Of a stretch of 64,000 nt of DNA, positions 9,877-21,500 are shown in pieces. The stretch's first letter is position 1. The number at the start of each line of letters is the position of its first letter. The notes under the pieces are model-generated. The model saw nothing but the letters and a program-made list of their open reading frames with translations, searched no databases and was not told where the DNA came from. Origin of the DNA: Kalaharituber pfeilii. Taxonomy: Eukaryota > Ascomycota > Pezizomycetes > Pezizales > Pezizaceae. The translations under genes were made by a program, and so were the position numbers. Location of the stretch: NCBI GenBank assembly GCA_015179045.1, contig WHUZ01000015.1, positions 248,001-312,000 of the forward strand, in the 5' to 3' direction.

Positions 9877-12660
9877 GATGAATAAAGTGCAGTCGATAGC
9901 AAGTGCTATCCGAGGAGATTACTTCAACTCTTCGAGAACAATGTCGCGAATTCGAATCAAACCCAAAGTCGTAATCCAGCTGACCGAGTTTCCAAAGATG
10001 GAAAAATAAAAAAAAAAATAAAAGGTTTACTGCGTAAAGGAGTGAAGCAGCAAAAAGAAGAAATTGAATATTACTCCAAGCAATCTGATATATCTCGTTG
10101 ACTCGTTAGAGATGTCGGATGCTAGGCGGTATCAAAAGAGTGTGTTTGTTTTTGTTATTTTTTGGTGTCTTTGGCTTCCGAAATTCGTTTGGTTGCGAAA
10201 AAGTAAAATGGAAAAAAGGGTACGTTTTCTGTACAATAAAACTCCGTGTTAATGACCACAACCTACTTATCGGACTCCCAACTAGTAAAGACTATGCGGC
10301 CTGGGGTATCAGGTTGCGAGATTTATGCAATCGACACACACTTGCGTAAGGTACACAAAGCAACCCAGATATTGTCTTCTACTTTTCTTTTCAATATTCT
10401 TTGATCCTCTTGCAATTCTTTTTAATTTTGAAGGAGTCCGCAAAGCAAAACGACATCAAGGCTCAACGAACCAGTGGAATATTCAGTATCAGAAGCTCTG
10501 CCTAAGTCAAAATATCTCTTTTCCTCTCAACCTGAAACGAGTTCACTGTTTCCCTTCGCTGACCATACGAGAATGACGCAAGCGCTGGGTGATTGTCCGT
10601 AAAGAATGTGATTGCTGGAGTCGACTCTAGCGGGGTGGCAAGCAGCTGTCCAATGAAGTCGAAAACGGCGGGTAGGTTCAAGCGTTGCTTTGGCGTGAGG
10701 CTTCCGAAGAAGTAAAAACAAAGATAAAAACAAAAAATGAAGACCAATGAGAGTCGGAAAGTTCAAGGAACGTGAGCTGTCAATAAAAAAAAAAAAGAAG
10801 AAGAATAAAAAGTCAATAACTGTTTGGCGTGGTTACCGACTGTCGTTGTGGGGTTGTTGGGGTAATGATTGATGGTTGATGGTGGGTTGTGAAGTGGTGT
10901 GGACCCCGACGACGAATAGAAATGAAAGTAGGGCGACAACGGTTGCAGCAACAATGGAGTGGCCTGGAAGATGAAAGGTGGAGACTTCGAATGATGAAAG
11001 AGTGGACTGCCGACAACACACGCCCCTTCGAGCTGCTGAGTATGTCGGCGAAATGTGTGGGGGAGGGAGGGGAGAGGAGGGGAGAGGAGGAGGGGGGGAG
11101 GGGGAGGGGGACAGGTCGATGAGGACGGTGAACCGTGGGCGGCCGAGTAGATAGACACTGGAGAGGGAGGAGAGAAGGAGAGAAAAAGAAGAGGTGAACG
11201 GGGGGGGGGGTGGTTGGGGTGAGTGGCTGCTGGAGAGCGGCAGGGGTACTTTGGCACAGCAGCCACGCAGGCTCGACTCAGAGGCAGCCAGGAACCGTGT
11301 TACTGTACTCGCACTTGCACTTGCACTTGCTCTGTCCCTGGGGCTCTGGGGGTGCTCTGAGAGGGGGAGGGGGGGGGGGGGGGGTTCTGGCTGGGAGCGA
11401 TGGGCGGAGCTGGCGGCCAGGCGCATGCTCCACGCTCCACGCCGCCAGGACGAGCAGCGACTGGCCCGCTAGCCGCATTGGCAGCGCGCGCCCGTAAGAT
11501 TGCGGGCGGCCGGAAGCAAGCAAGCAAGCAAGCAAGAAGCAAGCAAGCACGCAAAGCGAGGCCGGGACAGCAGCAGAGCATAGCTGGCTGTTTGGCTGGC
11601 GGGAGAATGCAAATGCAGATGCAGGGTATGCTTGCCCCTGCCCGATTGCACTGCACGCTATCATACCCAGCGCTGTACTCTATGCATACTCTGTGATACT
11701 TATGATAGTACGGAGTACATGCGAGCAGCTGCCCGCCCACACAGCCCACCCCTCCCCCTGTCAGTGCATATTTGACGACGACGACGACGACGACCACGGC
11801 AGCCCTCAGCCTGCGAATCCATCCGTCACAATGCACTGCGATGCTAGTTCTCGCTCCGCTCCCGCTCTGCCCGAAAGTATGTAGGTACGGGATAATGTGA
11901 CTGCGAGGCCGTACTGTTCCTATTCCCAGCCCTCGCTGCGCATGTGACCTCCTGCGCAAGTCCAAGTATGTAGGCAACTTAGCTGCGGCCTGGATGCTCT
12001 GCCTGCCCCTGGGCAAGGGCCATGCTGCGGGTCTAATCTGCGTTAGGGAAGAGAAGCATCGATCCCACGAAACAACCCGGCTGGGTATAAACAAGGTAAA
12101 AAAAGGGGAGGAAACGAGTTGAACGCAACAGAGGTAGCGACCAGTCTCGAGCAGCGACAAGGACCAGCACCGCAGCCCACAACAAGTGCTGCTGCTCTCG
12201 CGGCGGCGGGGAGAAAAAGTGGAACTGTAGGCTTGCCCTACGGCTCTTGGGCGCGCCCTCCGCGCGCCGGCACGCTTCACAGACCTCAAGCCCCAAATAA
12301 CCTGCCCTCCCGCCCCCCCCCCCACCTCCCCCACCCTCACAAAAATAAAACTACCGGGCTGAAACACAAAACTTTCAAATTTCCGGGACGTGCAATTAGC
12401 AACTTGCACTTTTTCAGGAACCTACCTACAACCTTCGTAATTGTTGGGCTCCAAGTCGGCACTCTACTCACCTTCAGTAAGCACCAACGTACGTATGTAC
12501 TACCTACAGAGCGACTCTACCTACTTCTTATCAAACTACCCCAGTGCCAATACCATTTAGCCATATCTAAAATAGTTGAGCCGAGAAGAGAAAAATGGCA
12601 AGTACTTTACACGGATAATCCTCTCAGGGGCACTTGATGCACACTTGGGTCGGCTTCTAA

Positions 12661-12703
<43 letters not shown>

Positions 12704-14204
12704 CCTTCTAATTTGCGTGAGAGGATCGGAGTACAAAAGGTACAGACTAGCAAAGTCCGGGTGCGAAAACATAGACTAGGCTGAACCAAGCAAGTATTTT
12801 GCCAAAACTCTCATTCAGACGGCTGGCCTCTGGCAGCGTACAGGCAGGATTCGTCCACTGTACTGTAATTTTTGTAGTCAACGCCAGACTATGTAAATTT
12901 GGTAAGCTACTGTAAGCCAGAATGGGATATAGATAGATTGAAGAGAAACACAATTACTTGTGGACAAACGTGGCCGAAAGAAATATTTGTTAGCAATAGT
13001 TTTGAGAATATCACATAACAAGTCCATGATTTTCCCCCCTGGTCCCATTTAAGATTTCCCCTTGTATCACAAAGCCTCATGTTGCGGTGGCCTGGATGTT
13101 ATGGGAATTCGAAGCGAGTGATGATAACGATGCCGGAGCTAGCGAGGTCCGCAGGTGCACAAGTCCGTATCATAAAGGTGATCTTTGAGGTCGAACCATG
13201 AAATTCATTAGTCTTCCCCAGGCGTTGGTAGAAAACTCGTTGCTCACAGGGGATAATCACTGTGAGGGTACAAAGTTAAGTACGTCGGTGGTCTGCGGTC
13301 TTGGCAATATCCTGTATGCTCTCTCCCTCTTCTTAATCATCAATCACTTCCCTCGCCCCTTTAACCAAACAAAACAGCCAGCTGGCCCTTATCTCCACCT
13401 CATGGCCCTCCGTCACTAGCAGCAGCCCAGACTTGTTCCATCCTTGCGCGTGGTTAAAGAGGGAATCTGAAGCCGCTGCGTCAAACAACAGGAGATGACC
13501 AGCATGGAGACGACAGGGGGCTGATGGCGGCGGGGTAATGACGATGATGAGAGCAACACTACCACAAAATCATGTATATTCATTCGAAAAACTTGAGCGG
13601 TATTCAAGTGGCAGGCACCGTTGGTTTTTGCCGCGGCAAGAAAATAGTCATCAAATCAACCATTCTCCAATAGAGTATGCACTATTTCCGTATGATGATG
13701 CAAATGAATTCGCTGTGAGTCGTGCACGTCATAGCCCTGTTAGGCCTACCTGGTCCCAACCAATCCCCGATGTGTAACAGTCAAAGTTTTAGACTCTGTA
13801 GTTAGCGCGGGATTATAGTAGATGATTAACAGGAGCATTAAAGTTCATCCCAAGTGACGTTTTTTTTAGACGCATATAAAGATACTCGTGTGAATTCTGA
13901 TTTTATATTCCATATTGTGAAAGAGGTAGTAGGATAATTATGCCATGTAATTAAATAAAAAAAAAAAAAAAAATTGAGTGAAGATCAAAGCTGATGAGCA
14001 ATAGAGCTGAAAGAGTTTTATATAGATGCGTAAAACAACAGCTTGTATATCACCAACAATAATGTATCAAATATCCTACCAATCACTTCGAAACCAGAGA
14101 CGATACCTAACAGGGAAGGCGATAATGCCAAGATACCCAACAGAGGAGGCACTCAGAATTATGCACAGAAATCATGTAAAACAAACCCTATTTTGGAAGA
14201 TAAA
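9877..14204. other. Intergenic region with G-rich and homopolymer tracts
   Basis: No gene is supported. At 11050-11120 and 11200-11390 the plus strand carries long G/GA runs, including runs of at least ten G. A (GCAA)n-like repeat lies near 11515-11550, a (GAC)n run near 11775-11793, and a T-run of about 36 at 12668-12703. The frames open across 10763-11470 are Pro/Ser-rich readings of these low-complexity strands. The left part is probably the 5' region of the gene starting at 9876. At about 14,045-14,190 the sequence becomes homologous to 18,600-18,720, the 3' flank of the ankyrin-gene duplication. Confidence 0.5.
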
Positions 14205-17095
14205 TTAGAGATACGTAACAGGACCCCATCTTTTAGGTGGAGATTCCATGGCCTGCTCTTCAGGTGAAAGTTGCGACCAAAGATATTCCGCCACTATGCT
14301 GCTACCTACGCCACTGATATCGACTCTTGCCAAGCGGAAGGCATTTGTTCCAGAGTTTATGGTATGATCACTAAGGTGGTACGGTGTCTCTCCATACTTA
14401 TTCTTGATGTTTGGAGATGCACCGTGTTCAATCAATATCTTCGTAAGTGTGAGGGATTTGCAGCTGTAGTGGAGTGGGGTAGAGCCTCTACTATCGCTCT
14501 CATTTATGATCTTCCATGCTCCTTTCTCCAGGATTTCCGACAATATCTCGGGGTCTTGAATGAAAACTGCGTAATGTACTACCGTACACTGATCCAAGTC
14601 GCGTGCGAAAAGATCCGCCCCTTTCTCAATCAAAAGCCTTGCACTTGTTGTTTTGCCATGGTGCAGTGCGTAGAGCAAAGGTGTCATGTTCCCATTGTAT
14701 TGTTCCTCGATGTCCACACCCATTGCAAGCAGCAATCGTACCACGGTCTCACTGCCGCTGTATACTGCAATATGGATGCAGTGAGTAAGGTCGAGCGGGG
14801 GAGTAGTGAAAGCAATTGCCTCCTCATTTGCTCCTCTTCTCAACAGTAATTTGCAGACGCTTTCACGGCATATAGACGCAGCATAAGCGAGTGGCGTTAG
14901 CCCTTTTGAACTCCTCTCCTCTATATCTGCTCCTAGAGCAAGTAGAGTTCGAATGACATTCTTGTTTCCTCCACGAACGGCACGATGGATTATGCCTTCC
15001 ACATTTGCTCCTTTCTCCAACAGTAATTTGCAGATGCTTTCGCGACCCATAGATGCAGCATAAGCGAGTGGTGTTCGGCCTTTTGAATCCCTCTCCTCTA
15101 TATCCGCTCCTAAAGCAAGTAGAGTTCGAATGACATTCTCATCTCCTTCGCGAATGGCACTACGCATTATCCCTTTGACACTTGCTCCTCTCTCCAACAG
15201 TAATTTGCAGATACTTTCATGACCTATATATACAGCATGACCGAGTGGTGTACGGCCTATTGAATCCATCTCCTCTATATCTGTTCCTTGAGTGAGTAGA
15301 GTTTGAACGAGATTTTCGTTCCCCATGTGAATGGCACTGTGGATTTGCCCTGGAGAAGACCACTTCGGTGTCAATTGCTGGTGTGATATATGGCGATCAG
15401 CAGCTGAATGAAGCTGAAGTTGAATTTGATAGGGTTGTGAGTCCCAGAGATCAGATGAACAAATAGGCAGCTCAATCACTGATATCTCAGAAATTGAGAG
15501 TTCACCCAAGCTCATGTTCGAAAACATCGACCAGCTACAACCTCTTGTGGAGCTATTTCTGGTGAATGTGGACTGAGAATCATCACTCATGCACCATTTC
15601 TGAATTCGCTTGTATGGCCTTGAATTTTTCAAGTCATCTGTAAAAGACAGTAGCGCCGACCGCAGGGATCGCGTGGATCGCAAAGATGATGCGCTACGAG
15701 ATGACGCTGTTGTTCTGATCGATGCAGCGTCATCATCAGGGACCTGGTCATCTTGATTTGTGGATAATGGTATCTTGATATCGTTCTTTGTTGGTAATAT
15801 ACTTGTAACCTTAGATTGATTAGCGACTGCTGAAGACTCGATCTCATCATTTATTGGAGGATCATGACGACTGATAAGCTCCCGCAACTGAATTGAGATC
15901 GCATTGTTGGATTCTAATATTTGATAAACTGCTTCATGCAATTTTTCAAGACTCTCAGAAGCTTCTGCCGTAGTATGGCTGTGCAGCTAGATTAGTTTAT
16001 TTGCATCCCCTAACGTAGTTGATAGAGTAGGCCTCTCAAGTTACCATTGAATAATTCCCAACATCAAATTCAAACTCGACTTGTGCCGCTGCAAGTCCTC
16101 AATAAAAACTGCAACTTCTGCCTCCTTCCACAATGCCCATTTAATCCTTTCTAACAAAAAGCTTGTTTTGTTTGCTGGAAGTTGCATGCAGCTGGGATCA
16201 CTAATCCCCACCATTTTACTCAGATACTTGTCCAGATTGGAAGCAATCAAAACACATCCACTCAAAGTTGCAACAAGGTGATGAATAGACAACATCCTCA
16301 GATTGCTATGGCTTGGAATCTTGGTTGACCCAGCAATAAACAGCTGAACCTGGCAGAAGATGACATTCATATCTTGCATTTCTTCCATTAGGTGGTTGAT
16401 GGATTCTGGTGCCTGCTTTGCTCGCACTCCACAATCATAGATATCCTTCAGCATGCTTATAATCTTTGTAGAAATTGCGATGAAGCCACAAACCGAAGAG
16501 GCTATAGATAGTGGATCAGCCATCCTTTTGGTATACTAGTTGGATATCGAGGATAGTCGAGCAGACTCGATATTTTGGAGTGTGTGTGACTTAAGTCGCA
16601 GGAAATAATTAGCGAAGGTTAGACTGGTGTGAAGCAATTCCTAAATGGGATCTGATCTGACAAGTCTCTGAAAATTGCCCATAAGACTGGTGGCGGGACT
16701 TATCGTGAAGTACCTATGCTTTGTGGACTGGTCAGCTCCGCAATCGACAATGTACCACCAGAGTTGTCTCGCTTCATCCCCATGGAGTTGTCAACCTAGT
16801 GTGGCAGTGTTAAAAGCTGGGCTTATAATGCGGCTGAAATGTTGTGGTATCAGCAAGGCCTCGTGGGGGCTGCGGGGCAAGTTCTTCGTCTGAATACGAG
16901 CACACTCATCCGCGATGATTCTTTGCGAAATGACATTATTGTAGGCCCTACGGCGATACGGGGCATAGGCAGTCAGTTGCGAGCAGTTACTGATAGAAAA
17001 TTTAGACGAGACCACAATACATGCGTGCCAAATGGGAGCTGCAGACACCTACTAGTATCCATTTATGAACATTCTATAGGCCAGTAGGTGTATTC
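14045..17095. repeat. Tandem duplication unit 1 (ankyrin gene and flanks)
   Basis: The gene, about 150 bp of 3' flank and about 550 bp of 5' flank are recognisably the same as 18600-21500. Shared 3' flank: CCTAACAGGGAAGGCGATA at 14107 and 18652. Shared 5' flank: CCTAGTGTGGCAGTG near 16795 and 21375, and CTATAGGCCAGTA near 17074 and 21469. Confidence 0.8.
14205..16523 (-). CDS. HeLo-like domain plus ankyrin-repeat protein, copy 1
   Basis: Two exons, 16045-16523 and 14205-15978, are joined across a 66-bp GT-AG intron (15979-16044), giving 750 residues. The first exon starts MADPLSIASSVCG and is helical and amphipathic, matching the HeLo-like N-terminal domain of fungal STAND and ankyrin proteins. 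A Ser-rich linker follows (about residues 170-350). Roughly nine ankyrin repeats then run to near the C-terminus, showing TPLAYAA, LLLEKGAN and LLALGADIEE signatures. Two 59-residue blocks (DNA about 15144-15320 and 14967-15143) plus part of a third are near-copies. In known proteins such domains act in cell-death or recognition signalling and the repeats bind ligands; that role here is inference. A paralogue lies at 19179-21100. Confidence 0.85.
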
Positions 17096-17419
17096 AAATT
17101 TGACGTCATCGAGTTCGTAAAACCCAATTTTCCTCTCACTGACAGTTTCAGCACAAATGAAATTGATACCGTTAGATAGCTTTCTATCCATCTATGCTAT
17201 TTACAAAGCTCCAGCTGCTCTATGTGTAGCGACATGGCTGCGAGAAAAAAGTGCTCAAGTCAACTTAAAATGCCCCTTGTAAGTATAGATGAGACATCAT
17301 GGGTTTGGGAATATTTAAATAACCCAACTCGCATATGAAGTAGAAATACAGGATCCCCCATTCCACCTCTTTATCTCCATTCTCGTCCTAGCCCACTGGA
17401 AAAGAGGTAACGCGCACTA
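16524..17419. other. 5' flank of ankyrin copy 1 and spacer
   Basis: There is no gene. About 16,540-17,095 is duplicated upstream of the second ankyrin gene and probably carries its promoter. The rest, up to the foldback element, is AT-rich and unremarkable. Confidence 0.5.
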
Positions 17420-18472
17420 TTGGGATATTGAACACAACCGGGATATTGAGCACTTTCCAAAGCCGCAACCAAAAATTAGTGAGTGCAAATGGCCCTCAAG
17501 TGGGCTCAAATTGAAGCGGAGAATATAGTAAATTATCTTCCACACATTTCCTAGGCCTCTTTGTAGCATATAAGTAGCAACTGGTTACGAGACCAAGTAG
17601 CAACCTATTTTGTATATACAAAATCCTGTACTGGACATATGATACTCTGAGTCATCACGTGTCAATAATCCTACCCTGAGACTTTATTGATCTCGATGTA
17701 TACTCTGTTGCCTCATATGAGAAGATATAGCAAGGTTGGCTGCGCTCAGGCTAATATATAGATAATGGCACTGTCATATTGAAGCGCACATTTTGCTTAT
17801 GCATGTGCACAGGAATACGGAGCTATTATGCAGTGGAAGCATTGCGTAGAGACTATCCAACGCTATAAAATAGAAACACATATACAATAACGTATTTTCT
17901 AAACTGCTGGCACCGCTGGCTGATGGATTTGGCTCAGTTGAGTACTATCGTGATTTTATGTATAGAGCCTACGATACTCACCAGCGGTCTGCATAGCTCT
18001 ATGGTACTTGCAATTATGGCGCTCATTACTGCTGTCACTTAATCTCATACATATATTGTCATCGATATCTTGTATATACTTAATACACCGCTATCAGAGC
18101 ACCTTGCACACTGCCCCACTCAAGTGCACATATGATATCTAAATCCATTAGCCCACATTAGCCCGAGTGCACCAAACTTTCTATACTTTCTCAAAATAGC
18201 CAACAGAGTATATATCGAGATCAACAAGGTCCTTGGTAGGATCATTGATATATCGTGACTCAAAGTATGTCCGGCCTAATATTTTGTACATACCAACTAG
18301 GTCATTACTTACACGCTAAAAGTAGACCTAGAAATATACGGAGGATAATTTACTGTATTCTCCGATGTTCCGGCTTCAATTTGAGCCCACTAGAGAGTCA
18401 TTTGCACTCTTGATAATTTTTTGCTGTAGTATCCAGGAGTGTTCAGTATCCTGGTCGTGCTCAATATCCCAG
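17420..18472. mobile_element. Foldback DNA transposon (MITE-like) with about 350-bp inverted arms
   Basis: The left end reads TTGGGATATTGAACAC and the right end, reverse-complemented, reads CTGGGATATTGAGCAC. Both are flanked by TA (17418-17419 and 18473-18474), as expected for a Tc1/mariner-type target duplication. Similarity between the arms continues inward for roughly 350 bp, for example 17484-17545 against the complement of 18340-18405 and 17690-17715 against 18205-18235. A central spacer lies at about 17,790-18,110. There is no transposase frame, so it is non-autonomous. The arms are diverged, which suggests an old insertion. It sits between the two ankyrin-gene copies. Confidence 0.7.
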
Positions 18473-19178
18473 TAACTAGCCTGCATTAGAATCCACTTGA
18501 GAGTTGCTGCACTCCGGATGTCGTTTTTTCCCTACGCAAAATGGAAGGATTGTATGCACAAACAAACCAAATAATTAGACAAAAAAAAAAGACAAATGAA
18601 CATACATATATCAAGTATATCTTACCAATAACTTCAAAACAAGGGACTATGCCTAACAGGGAAGGCGATATTGTCAAGATACCCCAACAGGCCTAGGGGC
18701 GTAGTCTCAAATATCTATGATCAGAAATCTGAACGTAGGCTTCAGAATCCTCCGGACTGCTGCTGTTTTAAGGTTCGGTGCGTGAATGGATGAAGATGCG
18801 CTTGGTAACAAGAGAAAGGGGGAATTGCTTGTTTTGAACGATGATATGGCATACTTAGACGCGCAAGTTAATATCCTCAAACAAGCAAGAAAGACATATA
18901 CTAAGCCTCAACGGGTTCCTAGGAAATCTCACATCCGAAGCCCCGAGGAGCTTCCGAATCAACTGTACCTGTCAGGATTCGTAACGGTGGCATAGAATTA
19001 TTGAAAGTATATGAACTTGCACGCAATCAAAACATAATGCTGCCGGCAAGGAGCCAACCCTGCCCATACATACTTGAGTACTACTACCCAGTATCCCCTA
19101 GAAAACAGGACATAAACAAGCGCAAGAGAGAGATACATTATAGTCACATAATAGATGTTCAGACTATGATTTGCGTCT
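18473..19178. other. 3' flank of ankyrin copy 2
   Basis: About 18,600-18,720 matches the 3' flank of copy 1. The following roughly 450 bp (18,720-19,175) has no counterpart in copy 1. The short open frames at 18786-18995 and 19001-19279 show no recognisable domain. Confidence 0.45.
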
Positions 19179-21500
19179 TCAAATTACAAAGGCCAAGGAT
19201 AAATTATCTGCAGGTGGAGGAGTTTCCTGGGACTGTTCTACGGGTGAAAGTTGCGACCAAAGATATTTCGCCACCTTGATAGCACCAGAGTATATTGCAA
19301 ACTGGTACGGGGTTTTCCCGTACATATTCCTGATGTTTGGAGATGCGCCATGCTCAATCAATATCTTTGTAAGCGTGAGGGATTTATTGCTGTAGTGGAG
19401 CGGGGTGCGGCCTATCCAGTCACTCTCGTTTATGAGCTTCCACGCTCCTTGCTCCACGATTTCTGTCAACATCTCCGGATCTTTACTGATGACCGCAAAA
19501 TGCACCGCTGTACGCTGATTCGAGTCACGTGCAAACAGATCCGCTCCCTTCTTAATCAAGAGCCTTGCAATTGCTGTTTCGTTCTTATATAGTGCCTGGA
19601 GCAAAGGTGTCATTGCCCACTGATTGGATCGTTCCTCGATGTCCACACCCATTGCAAGCAGCAATCGTACCACTCTCTTGCTACCGCCGTCTACTGCAAT
19701 ATGGATGCGGTGAGCAAGGTCGAGCGAGGGAATAGTGGAAGCTATCGCTTCCTCGCTTGCTCTTCTCCCCAAAAGTAATTTGCAGATTTCTTCACGGCAC
19801 ATATATGCGGCGTAAGCCAGTGGCGTTAGGCCATTTGAATCCCTCTCCTCTATATCTGCTCCTAAAGCAAGGAGCATCCGAATGACATTCTCATTCCCCT
19901 TAAAAATGGCACTGTGGATTTGTCCTCGAGAGGACCACTTCGGTCTCAATTGTCGGTGTGATCTGAGGTGATCAGCAGCTGAATGAAGTGGAACTTGAAC
20001 TTGGTAGGGTTCTGAGTCCCAGAGATCAGATAAACAAATAGGAAGCTCAATCACCGAAATCTCGGAAATCGAGAGCTCACCCAAGCTCATGTTCGAAAAC
20101 ATTGACCAGCTGCAACCTCTTGTAGAGCTACCTCTAGTGAATGTGGACTGAGACTCATCACTCACGCACCAATTCCGAATTCGTCTGTATGGCCTTGAAT
20201 TTTTCAATTCGCCTGTAAATGATGGTAGCACCAACCGAAAGGATCGCATGGATGAAGTGCTCCGAGATGATGCTGTTGTTCTGATCGATGCATCATCACC
20301 ATCATCATCAGGGACCTGGTCATCCTTAATTACAGATAATTGTTTCTTGAAATCGTCTCTTGCAGGTAGTATGCTTGTGACCTTAGATTGATTACTGACT
20401 TCCGATGACCCAATTTCATCGTCTATAATTGGAGGATCATGACGGGTGACTAGTTCCCGCAACTGGTTTGAGATCGCGGTGTTGGATTCTAATATTTGAT
20501 AAACCGCTTCGTGCAATCTCTCAAGACTTTCAGAAGCCTCTGCCATAGTATGGCTGTGCAGAGAGATCAGTTTTCTGTATACTCCTCAAATAAGTTAAAT
20601 AGGGTGGGCCACTCAAGTTACCATTGAATAATTCCTAACATCAAATTTAAACTTGACTTGTGCCGCTGCAACTCCTCAATAAAAACTGCAACTTCTGCCT
20701 CCTTCCATAATACCCATTTAACCCTCTCTAACAACAGACTTGCTTTATTTGCTGGAAGTTGCGTGCAACTAGGATCACTAATCCCTATCACTTTACTTAG
20801 ATACTTATCTAGGTTGGAAGCAATCAAAACACATCCACTCAAAGTTGCAACAAGGTGATGAATAGACAACATCTTTAAATTGCTATGGCTTGGAACCTTG
20901 GTTGCCCCAGCAATAAACAGCTGAACCTGGTGGAAGATGACATTCATATCTTGCACTTCCTCCATTAGACAGTTGATGGATTCTGGTGCCTGCTTTGCTT
21001 GCACCCTGCAATCATAGAGATCCTTCAGCATGCTTACAATCTTTGTTGAGATTGCAATGAGACCGCAAACTGAAGAGGCTATAGATAGTGGATCGGCCAT
21101 CCTTTTGGTATACTAGTTGTACGTATTGGGTAGTCCAGTGGGTTCTGGTGGAGAGAATGAGACTTGGTGCCGCAAGGAATTACCAGCGGGACGGCTAAAC
21201 TGGTGTGAACCAATTCCTCAACTGTGTCCTGAATCTTAAGCCTCTGAGAATGGTCCATAAGACTGGTTGCCGAACGAGCTATCGTGAGGTGCTTTATGGA
21301 GCCGCCAGCTAGTGGTGGGACAATACAGTCCAGTTGTCCCGCTTCATCCCCGCTTTAGAGTAACTAGCCAGCCTAGTGTGGCAGTGCAAAAAGGCGGGAG
21401 GCTGAAAGGTTGTGGTATCACGAACAGTGATTGGAGAATTTTAGACGAAAACATTGAACATGCTATATCTATAGGCCAGTATTGATGAGATGTGTATTGT
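18600..21500. repeat. Tandem duplication unit 2 (ankyrin gene and flanks)
   Basis: Direct repeat of 14045-17095, separated from it by about 1.5 kb that includes the foldback element. The two units differ by many substitutions, unlike the much younger duplication at 36.4-56 kb. Confidence 0.8.
19179..21100 (-). CDS. HeLo-like domain plus ankyrin-repeat protein, copy 2
   Basis: Exons 20622-21100 and 19179-20553 flank a 68-bp GT-AG intron (20554-20621), giving 617 residues. The architecture matches copy 1: a HeLo-like first exon beginning MADPLSIASSVCGLIA, a Ser-rich linker, then about six ankyrin repeats. Compared with copy 1 it lacks two consecutive 59-residue ankyrin units (118 residues) and has a shorter, divergent C-terminal tail. 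The frame is fully open and both splice sites are kept, so both copies could be functional. The repeat-number difference fits unequal exchange between internal repeats. Confidence 0.85.

Noticed and set aside
10763..11470. Pro/Ser-rich frames on both strands
   Set aside because: Overlapping low-complexity readings of G-rich/C-rich DNA with no domain and no splice logic.
12557..12789. Frames with Lys or Phe runs
   Set aside because: They translate a T homopolymer of about 36 bases.
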